The notes: generated by a model from the sequence alone, not told the origin. A DNA stretch of 64,000 nucleotides from Desulforhopalus sp. IMCC35007 (GCF_005116575.1 NZ_SWCN01000002.1:1-64000), one strand, 5' to 3'; shown: positions 1 through 9,042, counted from the stretch's first letter. Numbers and translations: made by a program.

Positions 1-206
1 ATAACAGGGCAGAAAGGGATCTTCGAATGGCTAAAGTGAAGCAGAAAGTATCAGGATGCTTTCGGAAGCAACAATACGCTCATGCATATTGTCGGATCTC
101 AAGTTATCTGCAAACTATGGCGGCCATGGGAGTTAATCCCCTCGTTGCTATTCAGATCGCTCTTACAAAACAAGATTTAGCACCGAATAATGATAGGGGT
201 GAGTAG
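1..206 (+). mobile_element. IS66-family transposase, C-terminal end (continues left of window)
   Basis: An open frame enters from the left edge (codons in phase with position 3) and stops at TAG 204-206. Its residues begin NRAERDLRMAKVKQKVSG and continue through CFRKQ, AYCRISSYLQTMA and GVNPLVAIQIAL, the characteristic C-terminus of IS66 transposases (NxAERxLRxxKVKxKxSGxFR). Only this end of the element is visible, so whether it is intact cannot be told. IS66 elements usually end just after the transposase stop; the GTTAC at 205-209 could be the end of the right inverted repeat, which is inference. The frame overlaps the next degraded reading frame. Confidence 0.8.
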
Positions 207-633
207 TTACAAATATTTACTGGATAACGAGGGCATTACTGAGGAACTCAAAAACAGCTTCCTCGTGTATCTCATGAGCCATAATCGTCCAATGGCGGAA
301 TTACTCGACCCAAGCCCTAAAGACATCGCTGAGGTATATAAGCGTGAATTCATCGGAATGACATCGGATGAAGTTAGCCTTGAAGAACTCTACCAATCTC
401 GCCACAATTTATTAGGTCAGGTACATGACCTACTCAAAGAGGGTGATAAAGAATTTTTACTTTCTGTAAAAAGCGGTGAGCCAAATTGGAGTTTATTTGC
501 TCACCCAGAAGTATCAATGCTGCCTTCCATTCAATGGAAAATATATAATATCGCCCATATGACGATACAAAACAGAGAAAAAGCGTTTTCAAAGCTTCAG
601 ACTATATTGACAGATGGGCCGAGAAAAATGTAA
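190..633 (+). pseudogene. AbiEii/AbiGii-type nucleotidyltransferase, C-terminal fragment
   Basis: The 147-residue frame matches only the helical C-terminal half of the AbiEii/AbiGii (type IV toxin or abortive infection) nucleotidyltransferases: FLVYLMSHNRPMAELLDP, an EFIGMT element, and the closing GEPNWSLF ... LPSIQWKIYNI block. The N-terminal nucleotidyltransferase core with its GS...D.D signature is absent, and the frame opens inside the end of the IS66 transposase. The ATG at 190 is therefore probably accidental and homology likely starts near codon 7. No AbiEi-like antitoxin gene is visible. The simplest reading is a toxin gene cut by IS insertion or by deletion at the IS end. Identification rests on remembered family features. 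Confidence 0.65.
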
Positions 634-899
634 GAAAACTTTTTTACGTTATAACAGTAACATGAAAACAAACATCACCCCTATTTTCGTTGAACAGCAG
701 ACACCCACACAAGTTTTTTAACATCCCATAGGTTTTCTCAATTGGGCGCGCCACATCCATCAGGATTACCTTCTTGACGCTCCGCTCTTTTCTATACTAC
801 CCTCGTCTGACTCTTTTACAGAGGTTACACAGTAATTCAGGCCCTTACGGGACCAGGGAATAAACGTTGGTATTTCAAAACATACAGGAGGCTTCTTCA
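634..899. other. Intergenic region before the rhodanese gene
   Basis: This 266-bp stretch has no convincing coding frame. It holds the likely promoter region of the rhodanese gene, but no hexamer pair with normal spacing stood out: TTGACG at 774-779 is followed by TATACT only 13 bases later. A clear AGGAGG ribosome binding site sits just before the ATG at 900. Confidence 0.4.
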
Positions 900-2267
900 A
901 TGAAGAAATTAGCCAGAATAGTACAGATACTACAGGTTCAGCTTCTCATAATAGTTATGACAGGCTCATACATACTTGCGGCAGGTGGGCCCCCGCAGGC
1001 CAAAACATCCGAGGTTGTCAGCGCATTAGCAGATCCAACATGGGTTGTGGTGGACGCCAGACTCAACGATGCATTTAACGGCTGGCAGCTGGATGGTATC
1101 AGCCGGGGTGGTCATATCAGGGGAGCTGTAGATTTTTCGGCCAACTGGCTGAGGGTTGATGACAAGGATCTTACCAAAACCCTGAAAGAGACCCTGTCCA
1201 CAAAAGGCATCACAGCAGACAAGCATGTTATTGTCTACGACGCAAATGGTAAGGATGCTCTGGCCGTTGCTGACTATCTGCAGGCCAATGGCTTTACCAG
1301 CCTCTATCTCTACGATCTGAAACAGTGGGCGGACGATGCAACGCTGCCCATGGAAAAATACAAAAATTATCAGCGTATTGTTCCTGCGATCATCGTAAAA
1401 GAGATCTTAGACGGCAAAAAGCCAGAGAGCTTTGAACAGGCTGGGCAGATAAAAATTGTTGAGGCCAGCTGGGGAGAAGAGAAAACATCGTATCTTAAAG
1501 GCCATATCCCCGGCACCTTTCACATTAACACCGATCGCATTGAGCCACCGACCACCACAGACCCTGTGATGTGGATGCTGGCAGATGACAAGACTCTGTC
1601 TGATTTTGCCCTGGAATTTGGCTTTACCAGGGATGATACCGTTATCGTCACCGCAGAAGAACCACTGGCATCCTATAGAATTGCAGCGGTACTGAGATAT
1701 ATTGGGGTAAAAGACGTAAGGGTTCTCAACGGCGGCACCCTGGCCTGGACCCTTGCGGGCTACAAGCTGGAGACAGAGCGCCACGATCCCCCCGCCGCTG
1801 TAACGGACTTTGGCACCACCATTCCCGGAGCAGCGGACGTCATTGACACCATGGCAGAAACGAAAGATGGCCTGAACCACCCCGATACCTTCACCCTTGT
1901 GGACAACCGCACCTGGCAGGAACATATCGGTGAATCCACAGGATACAGCTATCATAAGGTCAAGGGTCGTATCCCCGGATCAATCTATGGTTATGCGGGA
2001 ATCAAAGATGCCTACAGCATGGACTACTTCCGCAACCCCGATAAAACCATGCGCAACGCCTCCGAGTTTCTGGCCCTCTGGGAAAAAGAAGGGATTGATA
2101 CCACCAAGCACCTCTCCTTTATGTGCGGCAGTGGCTGGCGGGCAGCTGAAGTATACTTTTTTGCCGACACCTATGGCCTTGAAGATATCGCCATCTATTC
2201 AGACGGTTGGATAGGCTGGTCAAACGACAGCACAAACCCCATAGTGACCGGAGACCCTCATAAATAA
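900..2267 (+). CDS. Secreted three-domain rhodanese-like sulfurtransferase
   Basis: This 455-residue exported protein has three rhodanese-like modules. The start at 900 is chosen because AGGAGG lies 5-10 bases upstream and the protein then opens with a signal peptide (MKKLARIV, hydrophobic core, LAAGG). Module 1 spans about 40-150, module 2 about 180-290 and module 3 about 325-445. Only module 3 has an active-site cysteine, C409 in the loop CGSGWRA. The equivalent loops of modules 1 and 2 read YDANGK and TAEEP, so they lack a sulfur-carrying residue. A periplasmic thiosulfate or polysulfide sulfurtransferase role is plausible for a sulfur-metabolising anaerobe, but the donor and acceptor are unknown. 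A small membrane protein follows 13 bases downstream and may be co-transcribed. Confidence 0.85.
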   Translation: MKKLARIVQILQVQLLIIVMTGSYILAAGGPPQAKTSEVVSALADPTWVVVDARLNDAFNGWQLDGISRGGHIRGAVDFSANWLRVDDKDLTKTLKETLSTKGITADKHVIVYDANGKDALAVADYLQANGFTSLYLYDLKQWADDATLPMEKYKNYQRIVPAIIVKEILDGKKPESFEQAGQIKIVEASWGEEKTSYLKGHIPGTFHINTDRIEPPTTTDPVMWMLADDKTLSDFALEFGFTRDDTVIVTAEEPLASYRIAAVLRYIGVKDVRVLNGGTLAWTLAGYKLETERHDPPAAVTDFGTTIPGAADVIDTMAETKDGLNHPDTFTLVDNRTWQEHIGESTGYSYHKVKGRIPGSIYGYAGIKDAYSMDYFRNPDKTMRNASEFLALWEKEGIDTTKHLSFMCGSGWRAAEVYFFADTYGLEDIAIYSDGWIGWSNDSTNPIVTGDPHK

Positions 2268-2280
2268 GAAGGAAAAGACT

Positions 2281-2703
2281 GTGAAGTTGTTTTCTCATGC
2301 CATCACTGTGGTCGAGATGCTCATGCTGGGGGCTCTGGTTGTACTGGAGCTCCTGGCCGGCTATAAAGCCGGGGTAATGCAGCATCTCTACTTTACCAAG
2401 ATACACTATCTGGCAACCCTGTACTCGAGCGAGGCGCTTGTCCTGCATTTTGGGGCCATTCTCCTCTGTACTGTTGTCGTGGTGTACAGGTCTGCCCGGG
2501 TAAAACCGGTCAGGCTGCGCGCCTGTCTGTTGTTTGCAATTTTCTGCCTGCTCTTTCTCCTCTGCTCTTTGACACCGCTGGCCAAATCCCTCTCTACCTA
2601 CGCCCATCTCCTTATTTTTCTGGAATGTTGTATTGCTCTTGAAGTGCTGCGTATTATTGTAGTTTCAAAGGGGACTGCCCCTTTGGGACAGCGCTCAAAA
2701 TAG
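2281..2703 (+). CDS. Small integral membrane protein, unknown function
   Basis: A 140-residue hydrophobic protein starting at GTG 2281, with AGAAGGAAAAG just upstream as a ribosome binding site. About four membrane-spanning stretches are visible: residues 5-25, 55-70, 80-100 and 105-128. No family was recognised. It lies 13 bases after the secreted rhodanese gene on the same strand, so the two are probably one transcript, and it could anchor or serve that enzyme (inference). The last codons contain a perfect 7-bp hairpin (AAAGGGG/CCCCTTT, about 2668-2686) without a T-tract. Confidence 0.6.
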   Translation: MKLFSHAITVVEMLMLGALVVLELLAGYKAGVMQHLYFTKIHYLATLYSSEALVLHFGAILLCTVVVVYRSARVKPVRLRACLLFAIFCLLFLLCSLTPLAKSLSTYAHLLIFLECCIALEVLRIIVVSKGTAPLGQRSK

Positions 2704-2876
2704 CCATCCCTCTCCTTGCCTTACTGACGACTCTGTAGTTTACTTGTATCTCGCATATCTAAACGCAAACCATTTGCAATATTTAGGGGTATAATCTCGA
2801 ATAATACTGCGGTTTCTGCTGAAAACGGGTTAGAGAGCGTGGTAGAAAAAGAATTGTTCAAGGATAAGTATTCAGC

Positions 2877-3227
2877 GTGACCTATTATCTCATAAAAATT
2901 GCCATTACCAGCTCACTTATTGTGCTTATTTCAGAGATTGCCAAACGCAGCACTCTGATCGGTGCAGTACTTGCCTCTGTTCCATTGATTTCGGTACTTG
3001 CCATGTTCTGGCTCTACTACGAAACCAAGGACACTGCCCGGGTGAGCAACCTTGCAACCAGCGTCTTCTGGCTTATTCTGCCTTCTCTGGCCCTCTTTGT
3101 CACCCTGCCGATTCTACTTAAGCTGGGACTGAGCTTTTACCCCAGCATTGTCATTTCTCTTGGAGCCACGGTCATCAGCTACTTTTTCATGGTCTTCATC
3201 CTCCATTCTTTCGGGATACAGCTCTAA
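2877..3227 (+). CDS. DUF3147-like small membrane protein
   Basis: A 116-residue protein with four predicted membrane helices and almost no soluble part. It opens with a helix containing SSLIVLISEIAKRS, then a GAVLASVPLISVLAMFWLYY helix, a TKDTARVSNLATS linker, and two more helices. This pattern fits the DUF3147 family of unknown function. The start is GTG at 2877; no strong Shine-Dalgarno is visible. It is followed by the U32 gene with about 50 bases between. Confidence 0.65.
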   Translation: MTYYLIKIAITSSLIVLISEIAKRSTLIGAVLASVPLISVLAMFWLYYETKDTARVSNLATSVFWLILPSLALFVTLPILLKLGLSFYPSIVISLGATVISYFFMVFILHSFGIQL

Positions 3228-3278
3228 GTCTAAAAATTGCTGCCACCCTGTACACAGCTCCCATACTTTTGCACAACT

Positions 3279-5531
3279 ATGAAGAACATGAACCATATTG
3301 AACTCCTGGCCCCGGGAGGAGATATTGACTGCATCAAAGCGGCCATCGCAGCCGGTGCCGATGCCGTATATTGTGGTATCGATCGTTTTAATGCGCGGAA
3401 CCGAGCCGAAAATATTACCTTTGCACAACTGCACGGCATCCTTCGCCTGGCACACAGCCACAACTGCAAGGTCTTTCTCACCTTAAATATCATCATTATC
3501 GAGCCCGAAATTCCAGCCTTTGTGGCCCTGCTCAATGAGCTGAGCAACACCAGTATTGACGGCATTATCCTTCAGGATATCGGCATGCTCTACCTGGCGA
3601 GCAAATATTTCAAGGGCCTTGAGGTACATGCCTCCACCCAGTTGACAACCCACAACAGGGGACAGATTGACTTTCTGGCTGAACTTGGCGTCTCCAGGGT
3701 CAACCTTTCGCGGGAGATGAAGCTTGAGGAGATAGAGGCCTTAAGCCGCAGCGCCCATGGCAGGAAGGTCAGGACGGAGGTCTTTGTCCATGGCTCAAAC
3801 TGTCTGTCCTTTTCCGGGCTCTGTTATATCAGCTCGGTGCTTGACGGAAAATCAGGGAACCGTGGCAGATGCAGCCAGCCGTGCAGAAACCAGTATCTCA
3901 CCACCCCTGCGGGAAAGGAATTCCCTCTTAATCTTAAAGACAATTGCGCGTTTGAAGACCTGGCAGGCCTTGCCGCGGCAGGGGTGGACTCCTTCAAGAT
4001 CGAAGGGAGAATCAAGAAGTTTCATTACGTCTATACAGTGGTTGAGACCTACCGCAAACAACTGGACAATCTCTGCAACAACAGCACGGATGTTGTGGAC
4101 AGTAGCATCCTCTACAAGGTCTTTAACCGGGATTTTACCAACGGTTATCTTAAAGGTGAGATCAACCGGGATATGTTCATTGACAACCCCCGGGATAATT
4201 CAGCCCTTCACCTGGCCAAAGACTTTACCTCTTCCCCTGAAACAAACCTTGAAACGGCCAAAGGTCAGCTTTACGACGAAAAAACCGACATCATTGTAGC
4301 CGTTAAAGCAAAAATCGACCGGCTGAGTGGTGATAAGGCCCCCCTGACCCTTACTTTTGCAGGAAAACAAAACTCCCCTCTGACGCTTACCCTGACAAGC
4401 CCTGATTTTGTGACCTCTTTTTCTTCCACGAGCCTTTTAATCCCAGGCCCCGAGGCTGAAAACAGCCTTAGTGCAGTCAACCTTGGCCGAATACTCAAAA
4501 AGGTAAACGATACAGAATTTTATATTGAAAACATGCTGTTAGACGACCTCGAAGATGGTCTTCTTCTACCGTTTCATGAATTGACAACAATAAAGAAGAA
4601 GATCTTATCTGCGGTTGGCGGTACAAAAGAGCCCGTCGCCCCGATCACCCTGCCGCGCCTGAGACAGGAAAAAAGAGAAGAGGCGCAACCCTTTCTGTCG
4701 CTGTTGATTTCCTCCGAGAAAGATCTAGCTCTTTGCCACGAATCCGTAAGGGTGTACTTTGAAATTCCCAGCTGTCTTACAGAAGACAGTTCCACACTCA
4801 CCCGGATCTTTCACAACAACAATCAGCTGATCCCCTGGTTTCCTCCAGTTATCATCGGAGAATCTTACGAAAGAGCGGTTAAACTGCTGGAAGATCTTCA
4901 GCCACGGGAAATCGTCACCAATAACTACGGCATAGCACAAGAGGCCCACAAAAGAGGGATTGCATGGGTTGCGGGGCCATACCTCAACATTGCCAATTCG
5001 CATACGCTGATCTGCCTGAAAGAAATGTTTGGCTGTGAAGGCGCTTTTATCTCCAATGAACTGAAAAACTTTCAGATAAAAACCATCAAAAAGCCCAAAA
5101 ATTTCAAGCTGTACTACAGCATCTATCACCCCATACTGTTGATGACCACACGGCAATGTCTGTTTCAGCAGGTAACCGGTTGTGAAAAAAGCAGAATTGA
5201 AGAGAAGTGTCTTGAAACGTGCAGGAAAAGTGCCAAGCTGCATACCGTAAATAACACAGCCATTATGATAGAAAAGGCTGCGGGTAACTACCACGCCCTC
5301 TATCACTGCCATAACTTTCTCAACACCGACATCATCCACGACATTTCGGAGATGTTTTCCAGCTTTTTCATTGATTTACGCGATATACAAACAGAGACAA
5401 CAGTGGCAGTTGAGAAGAGAGAACTTGTAGAATATTTTGCACATTGCATCCGGGGAGACCGCGCGGCAGCAGAAGAGCTGCAGCAGCACCTTCAGCCGAC
5501 CACTCACCGGCAGTATATCAAAGGAATTTAG
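3279..5531 (+). CDS. Peptidase U32 family protein (TrhP/RlhA type)
   Basis: This 750-residue protein has a TIM-barrel N-terminus opening MNHIELLAPGGDIDCIKAA and the U32 signature EVFVHGSNCLSFSG near residue 180, followed by a CSQPCRN cysteine pair. Members of this family (RlhA, TrhP, UbiU/V) are now mostly linked to prephenate-dependent hydroxylation of 23S rRNA or tRNA rather than proteolysis. The long C-terminal part contains a second cysteine group (RQCLFQ ... GCEKSRIEEKCLETC, about 640-660), as in long U32 proteins. Whether an Fe-S cluster is bound is inferred. ATG 3279 was chosen over the upstream TTG at 3237; ATG 3288 is also possible and none has a strong ribosome binding site. Confidence 0.85.
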   Translation: MKNMNHIELLAPGGDIDCIKAAIAAGADAVYCGIDRFNARNRAENITFAQLHGILRLAHSHNCKVFLTLNIIIIEPEIPAFVALLNELSNTSIDGIILQDIGMLYLASKYFKGLEVHASTQLTTHNRGQIDFLAELGVSRVNLSREMKLEEIEALSRSAHGRKVRTEVFVHGSNCLSFSGLCYISSVLDGKSGNRGRCSQPCRNQYLTTPAGKEFPLNLKDNCAFEDLAGLAAAGVDSFKIEGRIKKFHYVYTVVETYRKQLDNLCNNSTDVVDSSILYKVFNRDFTNGYLKGEINRDMFIDNPRDNSALHLAKDFTSSPETNLETAKGQLYDEKTDIIVAVKAKIDRLSGDKAPLTLTFAGKQNSPLTLTLTSPDFVTSFSSTSLLIPGPEAENSLSAVNLGRILKKVNDTEFYIENMLLDDLEDGLLLPFHELTTIKKKILSAVGGTKEPVAPITLPRLRQEKREEAQPFLSLLISSEKDLALCHESVRVYFEIPSCLTEDSSTLTRIFHNNNQLIPWFPPVIIGESYERAVKLLEDLQPREIVTNNYGIAQEAHKRGIAWVAGPYLNIANSHTLICLKEMFGCEGAFISNELKNFQIKTIKKPKNFKLYYSIYHPILLMTTRQCLFQQVTGCEKSRIEEKCLETCRKSAKLHTVNNTAIMIEKAAGNYHALYHCHNFLNTDIIHDISEMFSSFFIDLRDIQTETTVAVEKRELVEYFAHCIRGDRAAAEELQQHLQPTTHRQYIKGI

Positions 5532-5612
5532 TACCTTAGAAACTCATTCGAAGTCTGGGCTTATCTCTTGGATTTCGTGAAGGTACTTGTCCCGTTTATC
5601 GGGGTTAACGAC

Positions 5613-6656
5613 TTACAAAAGAGTCTGACGAAAGGCGGTCAGTTCTTCTGCCGCATCTGCGATGCTTTCCGATGAGACCTCCAGATCAAAGACATACCTG
5701 CTCATACTTCTTGCGTATCTCTTGTCATAGTAGTCAACGAGGAGAATCCGTACAAGTTCAGGAATTTCATTGCGGTTAAAAAGATCACACATATGTGCAA
5801 CCTGGGCAGTCCCCATATTCTGCTTGAGGGACAGGAGAATTTTTAGGATCTCCGCCCTTTTCTGCGCCCCTTCCACCGGATAATCTTCAACGATGCGCTC
5901 GATTCTTTTCTCAAGACTGCAGGTGATGTTCACCAGGATGGCACTTTTCATGGCCATGGCAAAAGGTTTGGGAATGAAAACCCGGCCGATCTTCCTGCTC
6001 TCCCCTTCAACAAAATAGGGGGGCGGACCGAGTTTTTTTATGGTTTGAACCAGCAGGGTTTCAAAGGTCCGCTGACCATTGGGCTCCCGGTCGAGCCCCC
6101 CAAAAAGAGAACTCCTGTGCCGTGCCAGCTCTTCGAGATCAATGCTGGAGTCAAGCGCCTCAATGATGCGGGTTTTCCCGGTCCCGGTCAGGCCATGGAG
6201 CACAATAAGTTTTGGGGAATAATTCTCGAGGAATGAAAGGATTCCCTGGCGATATTTTTTATAGCCCCCGATGAGCTGGCACGCTGTATAGCCGGACTGT
6301 GACAGGAGATTGACAATGGATCTTGAGCGCATCCCGCCCCGTGCACAAAACACTGCTATGTTTTTATTGCGAAACGGCTCAAAGGCGCTCAGAAGCCCTG
6401 CCAGTTTTTCCTCCGCATAGGAAAATCCCTGGTCTATGGCTTTATCCTGACCACCATGTTTGTAGATGGTGCCGATTACACTGCGCTCGTCTTCATCAAA
6501 AAGGGGAATGTTGACCGCGCCCGGTACTGTCCCATCCCTGTACTCCGGAGCTGAGCGCACATCCACAATGAGATGTTCTGCCTCCAGTGCTTCTTCAAAG
6601 GAGATTGGAGAACAACTGTTTTGTAGGATATTTGACCGGGAAAACTCTTCTTTCAT
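5613..6656 (-). CDS. mnmH: tRNA 2-selenouridine synthase
   Basis: A 347-residue MnmH/SelU protein. The enzyme replaces sulfur with selenium in 2-thiouridine of tRNA wobble positions using selenophosphate. An N-terminal rhodanese domain (about 15-140) carries C104 in the hallmark loop CARGGMRSRS, and a P-loop domain follows with GLTGTGKT at residues 155-162. Length is normal for the family. It implies a selenophosphate supply (SelD) elsewhere in the genome, which is not in this window. The gene is convergent with the U32 gene and has about 215 bp of non-coding DNA upstream that includes a partly palindromic element at 6796-6822. Confidence 0.92.
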   Translation of the reverse strand: MKEEFSRSNILQNSCSPISFEEALEAEHLIVDVRSAPEYRDGTVPGAVNIPLFDEDERSVIGTIYKHGGQDKAIDQGFSYAEEKLAGLLSAFEPFRNKNIAVFCARGGMRSRSIVNLLSQSGYTACQLIGGYKKYRQGILSFLENYSPKLIVLHGLTGTGKTRIIEALDSSIDLEELARHRSSLFGGLDREPNGQRTFETLLVQTIKKLGPPPYFVEGESRKIGRVFIPKPFAMAMKSAILVNITCSLEKRIERIVEDYPVEGAQKRAEILKILLSLKQNMGTAQVAHMCDLFNRNEIPELVRILLVDYYDKRYARSMSRYVFDLEVSSESIADAAEELTAFRQTLL

Positions 6657-6795
6657 GGGTACAACACTCTTTTATGTGATGAGAGATTTTGTAAATACTC
6701 AAATTATGCTGGTCTCGTAAACAGACATCTTTTCCGTACAGACGGGCTCTGATAAAAGCTCGATATATGAGACGTAATGTCTTCAGCGACCTTTT

Positions 6796-6822
6796 GACAA
6801 TACCTGCGGTATAGGCAATGTC
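6796..6822. repeat. 27-bp imperfect palindrome upstream of mnmH
   Basis: The sequence has an inner inverted repeat ATACC-TGC-GGTAT and outer ends GACA/TGTC. Read on the minus strand it begins GACATTGCC and ends GGTATTGTC. A second 27-bp element at 22613-22639 begins with the same nine bases and ends GGGCATGTC. It lies about 140 bp upstream of the mnmH start. It could be a regulator site; two copies with only partial identity could also be chance. Confidence 0.3.
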
Positions 6823-6871
6823 GCAGAAGACCTACAACGAAGTGGATCAAGCTTTTTTCGAGGTTATCAAA

Positions 6872-7609
6872 TTATAACCTGCCCGAGAGATACTGTACAA
6901 TCGAGACAGCAGTAAGGGTTGCCGTTTCAGCCCGAAGGATACGCTCGCCAAGGCTCACGCTTATCCAGCCGTGCCGCCGTGCCAGCTCCACCTCTTCCGG
7001 GCTCAGACCACCTTCTGGCCCAAGCAGCAAGGCGATAGAATCTGCCGTTTCTATCTCCTTGATATCTCGAAGGTGTAGAGTTTTTTCTTCTTCCCAGAAA
7101 AGGATCCGCAAACTTTTTTCCCCCAGCCGTTCGCTGCAGATGGCCTCTGTAAAAGAGAGCGGCTCCACAATGTCCATGGGTACTGGGCGCATGCACTGTT
7201 TACAGGCGGCAAGGCCGATCCGCTGCCAGCGCCCCTGTTTTTTGGCGGCCAGCACGGGATCGAGTTTTCCCTGGCATCTTGAACTCTGCAGGGCAACCAT
7301 GGAGGTGACTCCGAGCTCCGTACACTTTTGCACCACCGTATCCATCTTTTCCCCTTTCAGGATTGCCTGATAAACCTCAAGGCTTGTGGTAGCTTCATCT
7401 TCGGCGTGAAGGGTTGCAGTAATCACCACCTCAACCGAGCGGTCGAGGGTTCCAATTTCACCACGAAACAAACCACCGTCCCCATCCAGCAGCTCCACCA
7501 CTGCCCCTACCTCAAGGCGGAGCACTTTTTTGATGTGCCGCGATTCCTCTTTTGAAAGAATAACTCTATCGCCACGCCGTGTTTTTGGATCAAAGAAAAA
7601 GCGTCTCAT
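6872..7609 (-). CDS. rsmE: 16S rRNA m3U1498 methyltransferase
   Basis: A 245-residue SPOUT-class methyltransferase that methylates U1498 of 16S rRNA with S-adenosylmethionine. The N-terminal PUA-like part contains KEESRHIKKVLRLEVG. The C-terminal trefoil-knot region carries the diagnostic LLLGPEGGLSPEEVELA and SLGERILRAETA blocks. Length is typical. It is a single gene facing away from the PilZ gene; the stop codon lies within a small inverted repeat (AGGTTAT/ATAACCT) that lacks a T-tract, so it is not scored as a terminator. Confidence 0.93.
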   Translation of the reverse strand: MRRFFFDPKTRRGDRVILSKEESRHIKKVLRLEVGAVVELLDGDGGLFRGEIGTLDRSVEVVITATLHAEDEATTSLEVYQAILKGEKMDTVVQKCTELGVTSMVALQSSRCQGKLDPVLAAKKQGRWQRIGLAACKQCMRPVPMDIVEPLSFTEAICSERLGEKSLRILFWEEEKTLHLRDIKEIETADSIALLLGPEGGLSPEEVELARRHGWISVSLGERILRAETATLTAVSIVQYLSGRL

Positions 7610-7656
7610 CTGATTTTACCGACCATTAAACTCTGCTCAACTCGTAAAAAGTTAAT

Positions 7657-7685
7657 TTGACAAGCCCTGTTACTTACCGTAATTA
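7657..7685 (+). promoter_or_regulatory. Candidate promoter of the PilZ gene
   Basis: A perfect -35 hexamer TTGACA (7657-7662) is followed after 17 bases by a weak -10 TAATTA (7680-7685), about 65 bp before the PilZ start. The -10 match is poor, so this is only a candidate. Confidence 0.35.
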
Positions 7686-7749
7686 AGAATGAAGAAAATT
7701 CATCATTATCTGATCAGGCCTCTACCATACGCCAAAGGAAAATACCACC

Positions 7750-8103
7750 ATGTCAACAAACCGCAGGGAACAGGAAAGATTTTCTCTCAATTTGCAGGCA
7801 AAGATATCCTACAGACACACAACAGATGCCTCACCAGTCATTGATACTGTCGCTGCAAACATCAGTTCCGGCGGGGCCTTTGTAACAACCGATCACAGAT
7901 TTCCCCTGGCCACCAAGGTAAGTATTAAATTCTACCTTAGTGTACACGACCTCAAAAAGCTGAAGTTTATCCTCTCCATGGAGAGCCTTAAACAGATCAA
8001 AGGTGAACATACCTGGGTTACAGCCAACGGTATTGTCATCAGACAGGATGACGACGGTGTAGGGATCATTTTCGATACCGACTATCAGCTGACACCCATG
8101 TAA
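7750..8103 (+). CDS. PilZ domain protein (c-di-GMP receptor)
   Basis: A 117-residue single-domain PilZ protein, predicted cytoplasmic. It has the two c-di-GMP binding motifs: the N-terminal RxxxR in NRREQERFSL and the downstream NISSGGAF (D/NxSxxG type). It may act as an adaptor that senses c-di-GMP made by diguanylate cyclases such as those at 37944 and 62860. AAAGGAAAA lies upstream of ATG 7750. It stands alone between two minus-strand methyltransferase genes, so the controlled process cannot be inferred. Confidence 0.85.
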   Translation: MSTNRREQERFSLNLQAKISYRHTTDASPVIDTVAANISSGGAFVTTDHRFPLATKVSIKFYLSVHDLKKLKFILSMESLKQIKGEHTWVTANGIVIRQDDDGVGIIFDTDYQLTPM

Positions 8104-8145
8104 AAAGCAATGTCAGAGTAGTATGTTTCTCTCAGCCACAGTAAA

Positions 8146-9042
8146 CTACTTCTTCAAAAAGCGGATCGCGGACCATTCATCCCTGTATTTTTCGCCGGCA
8201 AGGGTCAGGCCTTTACTGCAAAACACCTCTCTTATATTGCCAACCTGGCCCTCTGCTAAAAGACCTGAGAGGATGAGGTAGCCGCCTTTTTCCGTTAGCC
8301 TGATAAGATCATCGGCCAAAATGAGAAGAACGTCGTGCACGATATTGGCAACGACGACGTCATAAACACCCTCGATCTCCGAGAGTGGGGTCAGGCTGAC
8401 CTGCATTTTATCCTGCATCTCATTGAAGGCCACATTTTCTGTTGCAGCCTTCACCGCCTCGGGATCGTTGTCGGTTGCAGTCACCTCGCTGGCGTTGAAT
8501 AACAGACCTGCCATTCCTAATATGCCGGTTCCTGTGCCAACATCCAGAAGCCGTTTGCCGCTGGTGCCCGCAAGGCTCTCACGGATAAATTCGAGGGTAA
8601 GGCTGGTTGTAGCATGATGGCCGGTACCAAAGGCCATCCCTGGATCCATGGTAATCACCATCTCACCCGCCTTTGGTTCATACTGCTCCCAGGTGGGGGC
8701 GATAATAAGCCCCGGCACAATGGCAAAAGGGGTGAAAAATTCTTTCCAGTTTTTTCCCCAGTCCTCGTCCTCAATTATTTTTGAGCTGAGTTCGGGCTGA
8801 GGAACATTGAAAATATTCTTTAATTCTGTCAGATACCCTGAAATCTGGGCGAGAATTCTTTCTATTTCCGCAGGGTCTGGATCCGGGTCCTGGATGTAGC
8901 CGTTTATGGTCCCGTAATCCGGTTCGTCAATGGCGGCCGCCTCTACACCTGCATCCATCACTCCCATGAGAAAGTCGCCTATCGATTCAATGAGAGCAGG
9001 GTCTGTCTTTACCGTCACCTGCAGCCAAGTTTTTTTCGCCAT
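8146..9042 (-). CDS. prmA: Ribosomal protein L11 methyltransferase
   Basis: A 298-residue class I SAM-dependent methyltransferase that trimethylates ribosomal protein L11. The N-terminal L11-recognition region opens KKTWLQVTVKT. The catalytic region carries MDPGMAFGTGHHATTSL, the SAM motif LLDVGTGTGILGMAG, and ANIVHDVLLILADDL in place of the usual ANILxxxL. Size and order match PrmA throughout. Confidence 0.93.
   Translation of the reverse strand: MAKKTWLQVTVKTDPALIESIGDFLMGVMDAGVEAAAIDEPDYGTINGYIQDPDPDPAEIERILAQISGYLTELKNIFNVPQPELSSKIIEDEDWGKNWKEFFTPFAIVPGLIIAPTWEQYEPKAGEMVITMDPGMAFGTGHHATTSLTLEFIRESLAGTSGKRLLDVGTGTGILGMAGLLFNASEVTATDNDPEAVKAATENVAFNEMQDKMQVSLTPLSEIEGVYDVVVANIVHDVLLILADDLIRLTEKGGYLILSGLLAEGQVGNIREVFCSKGLTLAGEKYRDEWSAIRFLKK

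Noticed and set aside
774-798. TTGACG/TATACT as the rhodanese promoter
   Set aside because: The spacer is only 13 bases, too short for a normal sigma-70 promoter.
1407-1955. Long minus-strand frame of 182 codons
   Set aside because: It lies wholly inside the rhodanese gene, whose domain pattern is clear; the frame is a shadow without family features.
2668-2690. AAAGGGG/CCCCTTT hairpin as a terminator of the small membrane protein gene
   Set aside because: It lies inside the coding sequence and is not followed by a T-tract.
6855-6876. AGGTTAT/ATAACCT hairpin at the end of rsmE as a terminator
   Set aside because: The stem is short and A/T-rich with no T-run on either strand.
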